Shown here in pieces: positions 16,156-25,816 of a DNA stretch of 64,000 bases. Positions within the stretch are counted from its first letter, which is position 1; every line of letters begins with the position of its first letter. The DNA is taken from NCBI GenBank assembly GCA_963973455.1, contig CAXAZF010000002.1, positions 186,001 through 250,000 of the forward strand, written 5' to 3'. The notes below the pieces were generated by a model. It ran no database searches. It was given only the letters and a program-made list of their open reading frames with translations, and was not told the DNA's origin. The translations under genes were made by a program, and so were the position numbers. Source of the DNA: Marixanthomonas sp002364245. Lineage in GTDB: Bacteria > Bacteroidota > Bacteroidia > Flavobacteriales > Flavobacteriaceae.

Positions 16156-17590
16156 TACTTAGATTTTCAGAAAACACTACTAAATCATCATTTCCACTAC
16201 CGGTAAGTCGCTGAGCGTAAATCTCCACATAATCATCAGTATTCATACTAACAACAGCAGTAAGAGCAACATTTTGGATTTGCGCATTATTTTCTATTAA
16301 TACAACAGAATTTGATTCATCTATAACAACGCCATTTTTTGCAATTACAAATGCATAAAAATTACCAGCAGTTCCAGTTACTCTTATAGATAAAGATGCG
16401 TTAACACTAAAACTTCTTGTTTTTTCACCTTCGTATACTAATCTATTATTTCCTCCTTCACTTCTAAAACGGAATAAATTATCACTTGCAAAAGTCCCAT
16501 TACCTTGTATTTCGACAGCTGTACCATTGGTAATTGTTTGAGAAAAACCTGTATCCAATTCATCTGTATTATAAAAATTGCCCCCAGCATTTTCGTCTGT
16601 TTCCAATGGAACCCCGGAAGAACGAACGTCCCAACCCACTGGAAAGTTATATCCGGTGTAAGCTGCTGGTGAGAAGCCATTTATTCGTGTTCCGTCGCCA
16701 ATAAAGCTAATTTCCGAAATGGAAGCGTCGTTAGCTATAGTTGGATTGGTACTTACATTTATTCCTGTCTCTCCTGTATTGGAAACTATTCGCCCATTTG
16801 CTATTTGAAAGTTATCGAACGTACCTGAAAGATCTAAGAAGGTTCCCGTATTCGTGGCTGTCCAAAAAGCATTCTGCATAAAAAAAGAAGTAATATTAGA
16901 AACATCTAACCCGTTATCATTATTAACATATTGAACTACATTAAAAAACACTACACCTAAGTTTGATAAGGCACCAACGCTGCTAGCTCCTATAATTACC
17001 GAACTATTCACTATTAAGTTAGCACCTCCACTATTAATATTAAACACCTGATTATTATTACCATTTATAGTGACATTTCTTATACTACCCGGAGAATCCT
17101 GAAATAATGCGCTTCCTGCATTATTAATTAATATATCTTCTCCAGAATCGACGCCTTCTATATAAGCGCCATTTAAATTGATAGGAAAATCGAATGTTAT
17201 AGGTCCATTAATTTCATACAAGTAGTCTGTTTGTAATTGATAAACGCTTCCTCCACCTGCTGTCAACTCTTCACTTAAATCTGAAACAGATTTTACCAGT
17301 TTATAATTATCTCGCTCAACATTATTTGCCAGTAATTTAATCCATGTACCTCCTGAGGTATCATAATAATAGAAAGCATCTTCATCAGTATCAAAAACCA
17401 ATAAACCTTCTGCGGGATTAGCAATCGCATTTCGATCAGCCGTATCCATTCTAGGAGCTAACAATCCTTGCGAATCAGAGGTAACATCTAACATTGAAGA
17501 TGGGTCTGGAGTGGTTGTTCCTATTCCTACTTGTGCGTAAGAAGAACCGGTAAATAATAAACTTAAAAAAAGTAATTTAAAATATTTCAT
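16148..17590 (-). CDS. secreted surface protein, tail-fibre-like N-terminus and beta-helix-like body
   Basis: 480 residues with a Sec signal peptide (MKYFKLLFLSLLFTGSSYAQ). VGIGTTTPDPSSMLDV and GLLAPRMDTADRNAI are a module very common at the N-terminus of secreted Bacteroidota proteins and reminiscent of phage tail-fibre shafts. The centre is Asn/Gly/Ile-rich with short repeating strands (INGNNNQVFNINSGGANLIVNS), suggesting a right-handed beta-helix. The C-terminal 130 residues form a separate beta-rich domain ending VVFSENLSIR. No catalytic motif or T9SS sorting domain was recognised. It is transcribed alone. Function unknown; a surface structure or adhesin is only a guess. Confidence 0.8.
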   Translation of the reverse strand: MKYFKLLFLSLLFTGSSYAQVGIGTTTPDPSSMLDVTSDSQGLLAPRMDTADRNAIANPAEGLLVFDTDEDAFYYYDTSGGTWIKLLANNVERDNYKLVKSVSDLSEELTAGGGSVYQLQTDYLYEINGPITFDFPINLNGAYIEGVDSGEDILINNAGSALFQDSPGSIRNVTINGNNNQVFNINSGGANLIVNSSVIIGASSVGALSNLGVVFFNVVQYVNNDNGLDVSNITSFFMQNAFWTATNTGTFLDLSGTFDNFQIANGRIVSNTGETGINVSTNPTIANDASISEISFIGDGTRINGFSPAAYTGYNFPVGWDVRSSGVPLETDENAGGNFYNTDELDTGFSQTITNGTAVEIQGNGTFASDNLFRFRSEGGNNRLVYEGEKTRSFSVNASLSIRVTGTAGNFYAFVIAKNGVVIDESNSVVLIENNAQIQNVALTAVVSMNTDDYVEIYAQRLTGSGNDDLVVFSENLSIR

Positions 17591-17762
17591 AATTTTGGGG
17601 ATTGTAAGGTTATTTTAATTTTAGACGCGAATTTATGTCATTAAACCTATAAAATAAACATTTAATCTTATAAAAAATAGATTAATTCATTTTTTTGTAA
17701 GTATTGAAACTTACTTTAACATCACTTTTTGATTTAACTTCTTTTTTTAAGAAACCATAATG

Positions 17763-17777
17763 ATAAGGTAACCTTAT
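17763..17777. promoter_or_regulatory. 15-bp inverted repeat (operator or hairpin)
   Basis: ATAAGGT and ACCTTAT flank a single central A, giving a perfect inverted repeat in AT-rich intergenic DNA between the surface-protein gene and polA. It could be a protein-binding operator for the minus-strand gene or part of a structured RNA. No direct evidence for either. Confidence 0.35.
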
Positions 17778-17837
17778 AACACATACATACTTATATTTTT
17801 GATTTTGAAAAGAAATCTCTTTTCACCTATAAAAATT

Positions 17838-17871
17838 GAGCCGCTTTTGAGGAGGAGCGGTTCTTTTATTT
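17838..17871 (+). terminator. terminator-like hairpin A, loop TTTTGAGGAGGA
   Basis: GAGCCGC (17838-17844) pairs with GCGGTTC (17857-17863) around a 12-nt loop, followed by a T-rich tract. It is preceded by another perfect hairpin GAAAAGA-AATC-TCTTTTC at 17807-17824. No plus-strand gene lies directly upstream, so if it terminates something the transcript starts inside the gap or opposite the minus-strand gene. Confidence 0.6.
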
Positions 17872-17966
17872 GTGAAATTTTGATAAATAAAAACCGACTA
17901 GATAAAGCCTACGTACCTATTGATAAGTGTACATAACCATTTGGTTATTTTACAATATAAATTCAT

Positions 17967-18006
17967 ATAAAAGCCGTTTTTGAGGAAGGACGGCTTTTAT
18001 TTTTTT
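17967..18006 (+). terminator. terminator-like hairpin B, loop TTTTGAGGAAGG
   Basis: ATAAAAGCCGT (17967-17977) pairs perfectly with ACGGCTTTTAT (17990-18000), followed by six Ts. The 12-nt loop matches that of hairpin A in the first nine bases although the stems differ. It lies 64 bp before polA. Confidence 0.65.
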
Positions 18007-18069
18007 ATGGAAACTACCTATTTGTGAAGTCTTCTTTTTACTTTTGAAGGAAACACAATTCTCCAATCC

Positions 18070-20907
18070 ATGTCTGACAAAAAACGCCTGTTCCTTCTAG
18101 ATGCTTACGCTTTAATATTTCGAGGCTACTATGCCTTTATAAAAAACCCACGTATCAACTCAAAAGGGCAAGACACTTCTGCCATTATGGGTTTTACTAA
18201 TTCACTGTTCGATGTTATCCGTCGTGAAAAACCAGACCATCTCGCCGTTTGTTTTGATAAAGACGGAAGCAAGGAACGAAAAGAAATGTATCCAGAATAC
18301 AAGGCTAACCGTGACGAAACACCAGATGTTATAAGACAGTCAATCCCCATTATTAAAGACATTATCAAAGCGATGCACATTCCGTGTGTTGAAATTTCTG
18401 GCATGGAAGCCGATGATATAATTGGAACCTTAGCAAAACAAGCTGAAAAAGAGAACTACCAAGTATTTATGGTTACGCCCGACAAGGATTTTGCTCAGTT
18501 GGTTTCAGAAAATATTTTTATGTACCGTCCAGCTAGAATGGGGAATGCCATTGAAATTTGGGGAATTCCTGAAGTACAAAAGCGATTTGGCGTAGAGCGC
18601 CCAGAGCAGGTAATTGATTACCTGGGAATGATGGGCGATGCAAGTGACAACATTCCTGGATTACCGGGGGTAGGAGATAAAACCGCTAAAAAATTTATCG
18701 CAAAATATGATTCTATGGAGGGCTTGCTGGAGAACACCGACCAGCTAAAAGGAAAAATGAAAGAAAAAGTAATTGCCAATGCTGAGTTAGGACGGCTTTC
18801 TAGAAAACTGGCCACTATTTTTACTGATTGCGAAGTAACATTTAATGAAAATGATTATGAACTTTCCATGCCTGATTCTGAAAAGGTGCAAGAAATTTTT
18901 GAAGAGTTAGAATTCAGGAGACTTCGTGATCAATTTATAAAACTTTTTTCTTCGGAAGGACAACAAGAAGAAGTAACAAAAGTGTCCAATACTGAAACCG
19001 CTAAAAAAACAGCACAACCTGCTGGAACTGGACAATTTTCATTATTTGGAGGTGATGGAGAAGCATCGGCAGATGTCGAAAAATACAACTCTCGAAAAAC
19101 CATAAAAGACACCGAACATTTTTACCAAACCATTCAACCAGGAATGGGCACTAAGTTGTTTCTTCAAAATTTAATGAAACAAAAAAGTGTGTGTTTTGAT
19201 ACGGAAACTACAGGTTTAAACCCATTAACGGCAGAGTTGGTCGGGATTGCTTTTTCTTGGGAAACCGGGAAAGGTTTTTATATTCCTTTTCCAGAAGATA
19301 AAGACGAAGCACAAAAAATCATCGAAGAATTACGCCCATTCTTTGAAGCCGAAGACATTGAGAAAATAGGTCAGAATTTAAAATATGATATTAAAGTACT
19401 GGCAAAATATAATGTAGAAGTAAAAGGAAAACTGTTCGATACGATGTTAGCACATTACCTTATCAATCCGGATATGCGGCATAATATGGATGTTTTGGCG
19501 GAAACCTACCTCAACTACACACCTGTTTCTATTACTGAATTGATTGGCAAAAAAGGGAAAAATCAAAAATCGATGCGCGATGTTCCCTTAGAAGACCAAA
19601 CGGAATATGCAGTGGAAGATGCTGATATTACGCTTCAGTTAAAAGAGCATTTTGCAAAAGAATTGGGCGATGCAAACACCCAAGAACTGTTTGATGACAT
19701 TGAAATTCCACTACTTCGGGTGTTAGCCGATATGGAATTGGAAGGAATTAAATTAGATAAAGATTATTTAGCGAGCCTTTCCGAAGCACTCAACAACGAT
19801 ATTGATCGCCTAGAAAAAGAGATTTATGAAGAAGCGGGAGAAGAATTCAATATCGCATCACCAAAGCAATTAGGTGATATTCTCTTCGGAAAAATGAAAT
19901 TGGTAGATAAACCGAAAAAAACCAAAACCGGACAGTTTTCTACTGCAGAAGATGTGCTTTCCTATTTGGCTAAAGATCATAAAATAATTCGTGATGTATT
20001 AGAATATCGCGGTTTGGCAAAATTAAAGAGCACGTATGTAGATGCATTACCAGAACAAGTTGAAGAAAGCACCGGTCGCGTCCACACCGATTATATGCAA
20101 ACCGTTGCCGCAACTGGGCGATTGAGTAGTAACAACCCGAACCTTCAGAACATCCCAATTAGAACAGAACGGGGTCGCCAAGTGCGAAAGGCTTTTGTTC
20201 CTCGGGATAAAGACTATACATTACTAGCTGCCGATTATTCTCAAATTGAATTACGTATCATCGCCGCTTTAAGCGAGGAAGATACAATGATTGAAGCCTT
20301 TAAAAATGGCGAGGATATTCATGCTTCCACCGCTGCTAAAGTATTTAACGTCCCAATTGATGAAGTGACAAGAGAACAACGTAGCAATGCTAAAACTGTG
20401 AATTTTGGGATTATTTACGGCGTTTCTGCCTTCGGATTAAGTAATCAAACCGATTTATCTAGAAAAGAATCGAAGGAATTAATCGACACCTACTACAAAA
20501 CTTATCCAAAACTTCGAAATTACATGAGCGAGTTGGTCGATTTTGCCCGTGACAATGGTTATGTACAAACTGTTTTGGGAAGGCGTAGATACTTAAATGG
20601 CATCAACGGAAGCAACGCTATAGTACGTGGTGCTGCAGAACGAAACGCCGTGAATGCCCCCATTCAAGGAAGTGCAGCCGACATTATAAAGCTAGCAATG
20701 ATCAACATTCATAAAAAAATGACTGAAGCCAAGTACAAAAGTAAAATGCTACTTCAGGTACATGATGAATTGGTGTTCGATGTCTACAAACCAGAATTAG
20801 ATGAGCTCCAAAAACTCATTAAAACTGAAATGGAAAACGCCTATACCATGAAAGTTCCCTTAGATGTTGAAATTGGGTTAGGTGATAATTGGTTGGAAGC
20901 GCATTAA
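18070..20907 (+). CDS. polA: DNA polymerase I
   Basis: 945 residues, full-length family A polymerase. N-terminal 5'-nuclease domain (LLDAYALIFRGYYAF, GDASDNIPGLPGVGDKTA); 3'-5' exonuclease domain with CFDTETTGLNP near residue 376, so the proofreading Asp/Glu are present; polymerase domain with DYSQIELRIIA (motif A), SNAKTVNFGIIYGVSAFG (motif B) and LLQVHDELVF (motif C). It fills gaps and removes primers in replication and repair. TACTTTTG at 18039-18046 fits the -7 box, but no well-spaced -33 was found. A strong terminator follows at 20950-20997. Confidence 0.97.
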   Translation: MSDKKRLFLLDAYALIFRGYYAFIKNPRINSKGQDTSAIMGFTNSLFDVIRREKPDHLAVCFDKDGSKERKEMYPEYKANRDETPDVIRQSIPIIKDIIKAMHIPCVEISGMEADDIIGTLAKQAEKENYQVFMVTPDKDFAQLVSENIFMYRPARMGNAIEIWGIPEVQKRFGVERPEQVIDYLGMMGDASDNIPGLPGVGDKTAKKFIAKYDSMEGLLENTDQLKGKMKEKVIANAELGRLSRKLATIFTDCEVTFNENDYELSMPDSEKVQEIFEELEFRRLRDQFIKLFSSEGQQEEVTKVSNTETAKKTAQPAGTGQFSLFGGDGEASADVEKYNSRKTIKDTEHFYQTIQPGMGTKLFLQNLMKQKSVCFDTETTGLNPLTAELVGIAFSWETGKGFYIPFPEDKDEAQKIIEELRPFFEAEDIEKIGQNLKYDIKVLAKYNVEVKGKLFDTMLAHYLINPDMRHNMDVLAETYLNYTPVSITELIGKKGKNQKSMRDVPLEDQTEYAVEDADITLQLKEHFAKELGDANTQELFDDIEIPLLRVLADMELEGIKLDKDYLASLSEALNNDIDRLEKEIYEEAGEEFNIASPKQLGDILFGKMKLVDKPKKTKTGQFSTAEDVLSYLAKDHKIIRDVLEYRGLAKLKSTYVDALPEQVEESTGRVHTDYMQTVAATGRLSSNNPNLQNIPIRTERGRQVRKAFVPRDKDYTLLAADYSQIELRIIAALSEEDTMIEAFKNGEDIHASTAAKVFNVPIDEVTREQRSNAKTVNFGIIYGVSAFGLSNQTDLSRKESKELIDTYYKTYPKLRNYMSELVDFARDNGYVQTVLGRRRYLNGINGSNAIVRGAAERNAVNAPIQGSAADIIKLAMINIHKKMTEAKYKSKMLLQVHDELVFDVYKPELDELQKLIKTEMENAYTMKVPLDVEIGLGDNWLEAH

Positions 20908-20949
20908 AGCTTCCTATTGGTTTTAGGTGTAAATTATCAGAAAACCTAT

Positions 20950-20997
20950 AAATCCCAGATTACAAGAACACTCCTTTGTAATTGGGATTTGTTTTTT
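20950..20997 (+). terminator. polA terminator
   Basis: AAATCCCA...TTACAA pairs with TTGTAAT...GGGATTT around a short loop (20950-20990), followed by TTTTTT at 20992-20997. It lies 43 nt after the polA stop. Confidence 0.8.
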
Positions 20998-21047
20998 GTG
21001 ATTTCGTCTGCTGTATTTGGTATCTTTAAACCTCACAATATGTTGCT

Positions 21048-22106
21048 ATGCGAAAATTGATTTCAAAAAAGAAACCCGCTTACGAAATTACAGAAGCATT
21101 ATCTAGTTACTTAACTAAGCATGGTCGTAACAGTAAAATCACAATATATTATGACGATTTGCTTCGGTTTCAAGGTTCAGTTTCCATTTATGATAAACAC
21201 GGAAACGACACCCTTTGGATCAGTGTGTATTATTCTGAATTTGAACGTGAAGAAATAGATGCCAGCTTAAAACGAATGTACTCTATTTTACATTCAGATG
21301 GTAGTGACTCCTTATTGCCTTACCTTAGTATAGATAGTATCGATTTTTGCACCTTCGGAAACTCAAAACCTTTTAGGGTTAAAGTAAGAAATATATTAAA
21401 TGACAACTATTTATTCCTCTACATTAAAAAAGCCGACGCTTCCCGTATCTACGGCTTGGAGCTAGAACATTTACTGTCTCCTAATCACATCAACTTTTTA
21501 GTGCACGGCAATACGTTGATTGAAGAACACATTTCCGGAATCCCTGGTGACGATTTTATTGAAAACGAACTGGATAAATGCTCCGAGCAGCAAAAAAAAG
21601 AGATTGCCAAAGAGTTTGTAAAGTTTAACGAACGGTGTTTTGTAAGGTTGTTGGGCGATATGCGTTCCTATAATTATGTTATGGTTCTTACCCACGATTT
21701 TGATAGGATCCAATATAGAATTCGCGCAATCGATTTTGACCAACAGAGTTATGAAGGCAATGCTAAGGTTTACAAACCTCAATTTTTAAAAGAAAACAAT
21801 AAATTGGTTAAAATGACAATGGGCTTGTTACAAGAAGAGTCCATTGAGCAATACAAACGGGAAGAACGTTCTTTATTAGCAAAAAGAGCGGTAAGTGAGC
21901 AAAGCCGGTTAAAAGAAATCATGGATTGTATGAATAGTGACACCATTTCACCTCCTGAAAAGATAAATCAATTGAAAAAAGATCTTTTTAAACTAACTGG
22001 TGATGTCAATTTTAAAAAATCGAAAAACATGGGCGAGATATTGCAAAGCGCCTTAGATTTCATCATCCGAAATTATAAAAATGAAAACCCTTACTATATT
22101 TCATAA
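21048..22106 (+). CDS. uncharacterised protein with kinase-like catalytic motifs
   Basis: 352 residues, no signal peptide or membrane segment. I do not recognise a named family. The middle looks kinase-like: LIEEHISGIPGDDFI resembles the hinge region of aminoglycoside-phosphotransferase/LPS-kinase folds; LLGDMRSYNYVM has the D-x4-N spacing of a catalytic loop; and IRAIDFDQQSYEG supplies a second Asp like the DFG metal-binding site. The first 120 residues are beta-rich and could form a small lobe, although I see no clear glycine loop or VAxK lysine. The C-terminal 90 residues are helical and charged. Transcribed alone between polA and pyc. The kinase idea is inference from motif spacing. Confidence 0.65.
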   Translation: MRKLISKKKPAYEITEALSSYLTKHGRNSKITIYYDDLLRFQGSVSIYDKHGNDTLWISVYYSEFEREEIDASLKRMYSILHSDGSDSLLPYLSIDSIDFCTFGNSKPFRVKVRNILNDNYLFLYIKKADASRIYGLELEHLLSPNHINFLVHGNTLIEEHISGIPGDDFIENELDKCSEQQKKEIAKEFVKFNERCFVRLLGDMRSYNYVMVLTHDFDRIQYRIRAIDFDQQSYEGNAKVYKPQFLKENNKLVKMTMGLLQEESIEQYKREERSLLAKRAVSEQSRLKEIMDCMNSDTISPPEKINQLKKDLFKLTGDVNFKKSKNMGEILQSALDFIIRNYKNENPYYIS

Positions 22107-22203
22107 AAAAAAATCAGAAAATTAGTTAAAAATTATTATGCGTGCATAGTATTTTTTATCTTTAGCAGCATTTTAGTTTTTCAGAAAAAAGTCATACAAC
22201 ATC

Positions 22204-25200
22204 ATGGATATTAAAAAAGTATTAGTTGCCAACCGCGGAGAAATTGCCATACGTGTTTTTAGAGCGTGTACCGAGATAAATTTAACAACTGTTGCCGTTT
22301 ACACATATGAAGACCGCTACTCGCAACACCGATATAAGGCAGACGAAGCATACCAAATTGGTAAAGACGACGAGCCGTTAAAACCCTACTTAAACGGTGA
22401 TGAAATTATTGCTCTCGCAAAAGCAAAAGGCGTCGATGCCATCCATCCTGGTTATGGTTTTTTATCTGAAAATTCTGAATTCGCTCGTAAATGTGCCGAA
22501 GCTGGGGTCATATTTATTGGTCCAGACCCTAAAGTAATGGATGCCTTGGGTGATAAAATTACAGCCAAAAAAATTGCTGAAAAGTGCAAGGTACCAACCA
22601 TTAAAAGTAACGCAAAAGACCTTACTTCTTTAAAGATTGCCCTTTCTGAAGCTTCAACCATTGGATATCCAGTTATGCTAAAAGCTGCCTCAGGAGGCGG
22701 TGGTCGTGGCATGCGTATTATAAGAAATGATAACGACTTAAAAAATAATTTTGAGTCTGCTCAAAGTGAAGCTGGGAATGCCTTTGGCGACGACACCATG
22801 TTTTTAGAAAAATATGTAGAAGAACCTAAGCATTTAGAAGTTCAAATCGTCGCCGACAACCACGGAAACATCCGTCATTTATATGAACGTGATTGCTCAG
22901 TACAACGCCGTCATCAAAAAGTGGTTGAAGTGGCACCTTCTTTTAATGTTTCAGAAAAAGTAAAACAATCGCTTTACAAATATGCCGTTTCTATTGCCGA
23001 AGAAGTAAGCTACAACAACGTAGGAACGGTAGAGTTTTTGGTAGATAAAAACGATAATGTTTTTTTTATTGAAGTAAATCCGCGAATTCAGGTGGAACAC
23101 ACGGTTACTGAAATGGTAACAGGCATTGACTTGATTAAATCTCAAATCTTTATTGCTGGCGGTTATAAACTTTCGGATAAGCAGATTAAAATTTACGATC
23201 AAGACTCGCTTAAAACCTACGGTTTTGCGCTGCAATGTAGATTAACGACTGAAGACCCTACCAATAATTTTACACCAGATTATGGCACGATTACCACCTA
23301 CCGAAGTGCTTCGGGGATGGGTATTCGCTTAGATGCCGGAAGTATTTACCAGTCGTACAGTATTAGTCCTTTTTTCGACTCGATGTTAGTAAAGGTTTCG
23401 GCACATGGTAGAACGTTGGATGGCGCGGTTCGAAAAATGGTTCGGGCATTAAAAGAGTTTAGAATTCGTGGTGTAAAAACCAATATTCACTTTCTTCAAA
23501 ATGTCATTCAACACGACACCTTTAAAGAAGGAGCGGCGACGGTTAACTTTATTGGCAACACACCTTCCTTATTCGATGTAAAATTACCGCAAGATAGAAC
23601 AACAAAAATCACCAATTATTTAGGGGAAGTAATTGTAAACGGAAATCCCGATGTAAAGTTTATTGACGAGAATAAAAAATTCAGAAATCCTACTATCCCT
23701 ATTTACAGTCCTGCAGAGAAATTCCCAAAAGGCACAAAAGATATGCTTACCGAAATGGGACCGGAAAAATTCTGTGCTTGGCTAAAAGACGAAAAGAAAA
23801 TTCATTATACCGATACGACCATTCGCGATGCGCACCAATCACTGTTAGCAACACGTATGCGAACCTACGATATGCTGAAAGTGGCTGAAAGCTATGCCAA
23901 AAACCACCCTAACACCTTTAGTATTGAAATGTGGGGCGGCGCTACCTTCGATGTCTGTATGCGCTTTTTAAACGAAAGTCCGTGGACGCGTTTACGAGAA
24001 TTACGGGAGCGCATACCTAATATTCTTTTTCAGATGTTGCTTCGAGGCAGTAACGGCGTAGGATACAAAGCCTATCCAGATAACTTAATCGAAAAATTTG
24101 TAGAGAAATCGTGGGAAAACGGTGTGGATCTTTTCCGCATATTCGATTCCCTAAACTGGGTGAAAGCGATGGAACCAAGCATTAACTATGTCCGAAACAA
24201 AACTGGCGGAATTGCAGAAGCAGCCATTAGTTATACCGGAGATATTTTAGATCCTAACGAAAGTAAGTACACGCTAAAATACTATACACAACTAGCAAAA
24301 GACTTAGAAAATGCCGGTGCGCATATGATTGCCATTAAAGACATGGCCGGTTTATTGAAACCGTATGCCGCAACCGAATTGGTTTCAGCTTTAAAGGATA
24401 CGGTGAACATTCCGTTGCATTTGCATACACACGATACGTCTTCCATACAATCAGCCACCTATTTAAAAGCTATTGAAGCGGGCATAGATGTGGTTGATGT
24501 TGCCCTGGGCGGCCTGTCTGGCTTAACATCGCAGCCTAATTTTAACTCAGTTGTCGAAATGATGAAACGTCATGAACGAGCGCACGACTATGATATTAAA
24601 AAGTTAAATGAATTCTCTAATTATTGGGAAGATACCCGCGAGGTATATTACCCATTCGAGTCTGGTTTAAAAGCCGGAACTGCCGAAGTTTATCAACACG
24701 AAATTCCCGGCGGGCAGTATTCAAACTTACGTCCGCAGGCTGAAGCATTGGGGCTGGCCGATCGGTTCCACGAAGTGACCAAAATGTATGAACGGGTAAA
24801 CGCGCTCTTCGGAAACTTGATAAAAGTAACCCCCAGTAGTAAAGTTGTGGGCGATATGGCCATTTTTATGGTCACCAACGATTTAACACCTGAAGATGTG
24901 ATGCAACGCGGAAATGAAATTTCATTCCCAGAATCGGTTATCAATTTCTTTAAAGGAGATTTAGGGCAACCGCTCGGTGGTTTCCCAAAAGAGCTTCAAA
25001 AAATTATTTTACGAAATACCGATCCTTATACCGACAGACCGAATGCCCATTTAGAACCCATTGATTTTGATACAGAATATGCTGCGTTCCGTAAAAAATT
25101 TCAGAAAGGATTCAGTCGTCCTATTGAATTTGAAGACTTTCTATCCTACAGCTTATACCCACGTGTTTTTGAACAAGCACACGAAAAGTATAAACTCTAT

Positions 25201-25656
25201 GGAAATTTAGCCATTCTTCCTACGAAAAATTTCTTCTACGGAATGAAACTGCGCGAAGAAGCTATTATTGAACTGGAAGAAGGAAAAACAATCATCGTAA
25301 AACTGCTTTCAGTAGGAATACCGAATGATGAAGGAATACGGATTGTGTTCTTCTCGGTAAACGGTGAAAACCGCTTTGTGGAAATTAAGGATAAATCCAT
25401 AAAAGTAGAAAAGGAAATTCATATTCCAGCAGACCCAGAAGATGCTAACCAATATGGTGCGCCGCTTCAAGGAATGTTATATAAAATGCTCGTTAAAAAA
25501 GGGCAAGAAATCGAGGAAAACGAACCCTTATTTGTTATTGAAGCGATGAAAATGGAAACTACCGTTACAGCCAACAAAGCTGGGAAAGTAAAATCCATCA
25601 CATTAAAGCCGGGCACTATGTTAATGAAAGGTGATTTAGTTGTGACGGTTGATTAA
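22204..25656 (+). CDS. pyc: pyruvate carboxylase
   Basis: 1150 residues in one chain. Biotin carboxylase domain at residues 1-450 (ATP-grasp loop KAASGGGGRGMR, EVNPRIQVEHTVTE); carboxyltransferase domain about 535-835 (DTTIRDAHQSLLATRMR, LHTHDTSS with the metal His pair, and AIKDMAGL whose Lys is carbamylated in the family); C-terminal biotinyl domain with EAMKMETTV, the Lys accepting biotin. It makes oxaloacetate from pyruvate, bicarbonate and ATP, feeding the TCA cycle that also includes odhB/sucA at 48222-52260. Length matches the single-chain family. Alone in its transcript as far as can be seen. Confidence 0.97.
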   Translation: MDIKKVLVANRGEIAIRVFRACTEINLTTVAVYTYEDRYSQHRYKADEAYQIGKDDEPLKPYLNGDEIIALAKAKGVDAIHPGYGFLSENSEFARKCAEAGVIFIGPDPKVMDALGDKITAKKIAEKCKVPTIKSNAKDLTSLKIALSEASTIGYPVMLKAASGGGGRGMRIIRNDNDLKNNFESAQSEAGNAFGDDTMFLEKYVEEPKHLEVQIVADNHGNIRHLYERDCSVQRRHQKVVEVAPSFNVSEKVKQSLYKYAVSIAEEVSYNNVGTVEFLVDKNDNVFFIEVNPRIQVEHTVTEMVTGIDLIKSQIFIAGGYKLSDKQIKIYDQDSLKTYGFALQCRLTTEDPTNNFTPDYGTITTYRSASGMGIRLDAGSIYQSYSISPFFDSMLVKVSAHGRTLDGAVRKMVRALKEFRIRGVKTNIHFLQNVIQHDTFKEGAATVNFIGNTPSLFDVKLPQDRTTKITNYLGEVIVNGNPDVKFIDENKKFRNPTIPIYSPAEKFPKGTKDMLTEMGPEKFCAWLKDEKKIHYTDTTIRDAHQSLLATRMRTYDMLKVAESYAKNHPNTFSIEMWGGATFDVCMRFLNESPWTRLRELRERIPNILFQMLLRGSNGVGYKAYPDNLIEKFVEKSWENGVDLFRIFDSLNWVKAMEPSINYVRNKTGGIAEAAISYTGDILDPNESKYTLKYYTQLAKDLENAGAHMIAIKDMAGLLKPYAATELVSALKDTVNIPLHLHTHDTSSIQSATYLKAIEAGIDVVDVALGGLSGLTSQPNFNSVVEMMKRHERAHDYDIKKLNEFSNYWEDTREVYYPFESGLKAGTAEVYQHEIPGGQYSNLRPQAEALGLADRFHEVTKMYERVNALFGNLIKVTPSSKVVGDMAIFMVTNDLTPEDVMQRGNEISFPESVINFFKGDLGQPLGGFPKELQKIILRNTDPYTDRPNAHLEPIDFDTEYAAFRKKFQKGFSRPIEFEDFLSYSLYPRVFEQAHEKYKLYGNLAILPTKNFFYGMKLREEAIIELEEGKTIIVKLLSVGIPNDEGIRIVFFSVNGENRFVEIKDKSIKVEKEIHIPADPEDANQYGAPLQGMLYKMLVKKGQEIEENEPLFVIEAMKMETTVTANKAGKVKSITLKPGTMLMKGDLVVTVD

Positions 25657-25714
25657 TTTTTCTGAAACACTAAGTCATAGATTTTTAGAACCTAAAAAAT
25701 TAAAACCTTGGGTG

Positions 25715-25744
25715 TTGTTTTTCAAATAAATAATAGTACATTTG
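25715..25744 (+). promoter_or_regulatory. promoter of rplM-rpsI, Bacteroidota type
   Basis: TTG at 25715-25717, a 19-nt spacer and TACATTTG at 25737-25744 match the -33/-7 consensus well. About 70 nt of leader would precede the GTG start of rplM. Confidence 0.75.
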
Positions 25745-25816
25745 CACCCCGATTTATCCAAAAGAAGGAATGTTTAACCTGTTGGTAGGTGAATGCTAAC
25801 AGAAAAATTATTAAAA

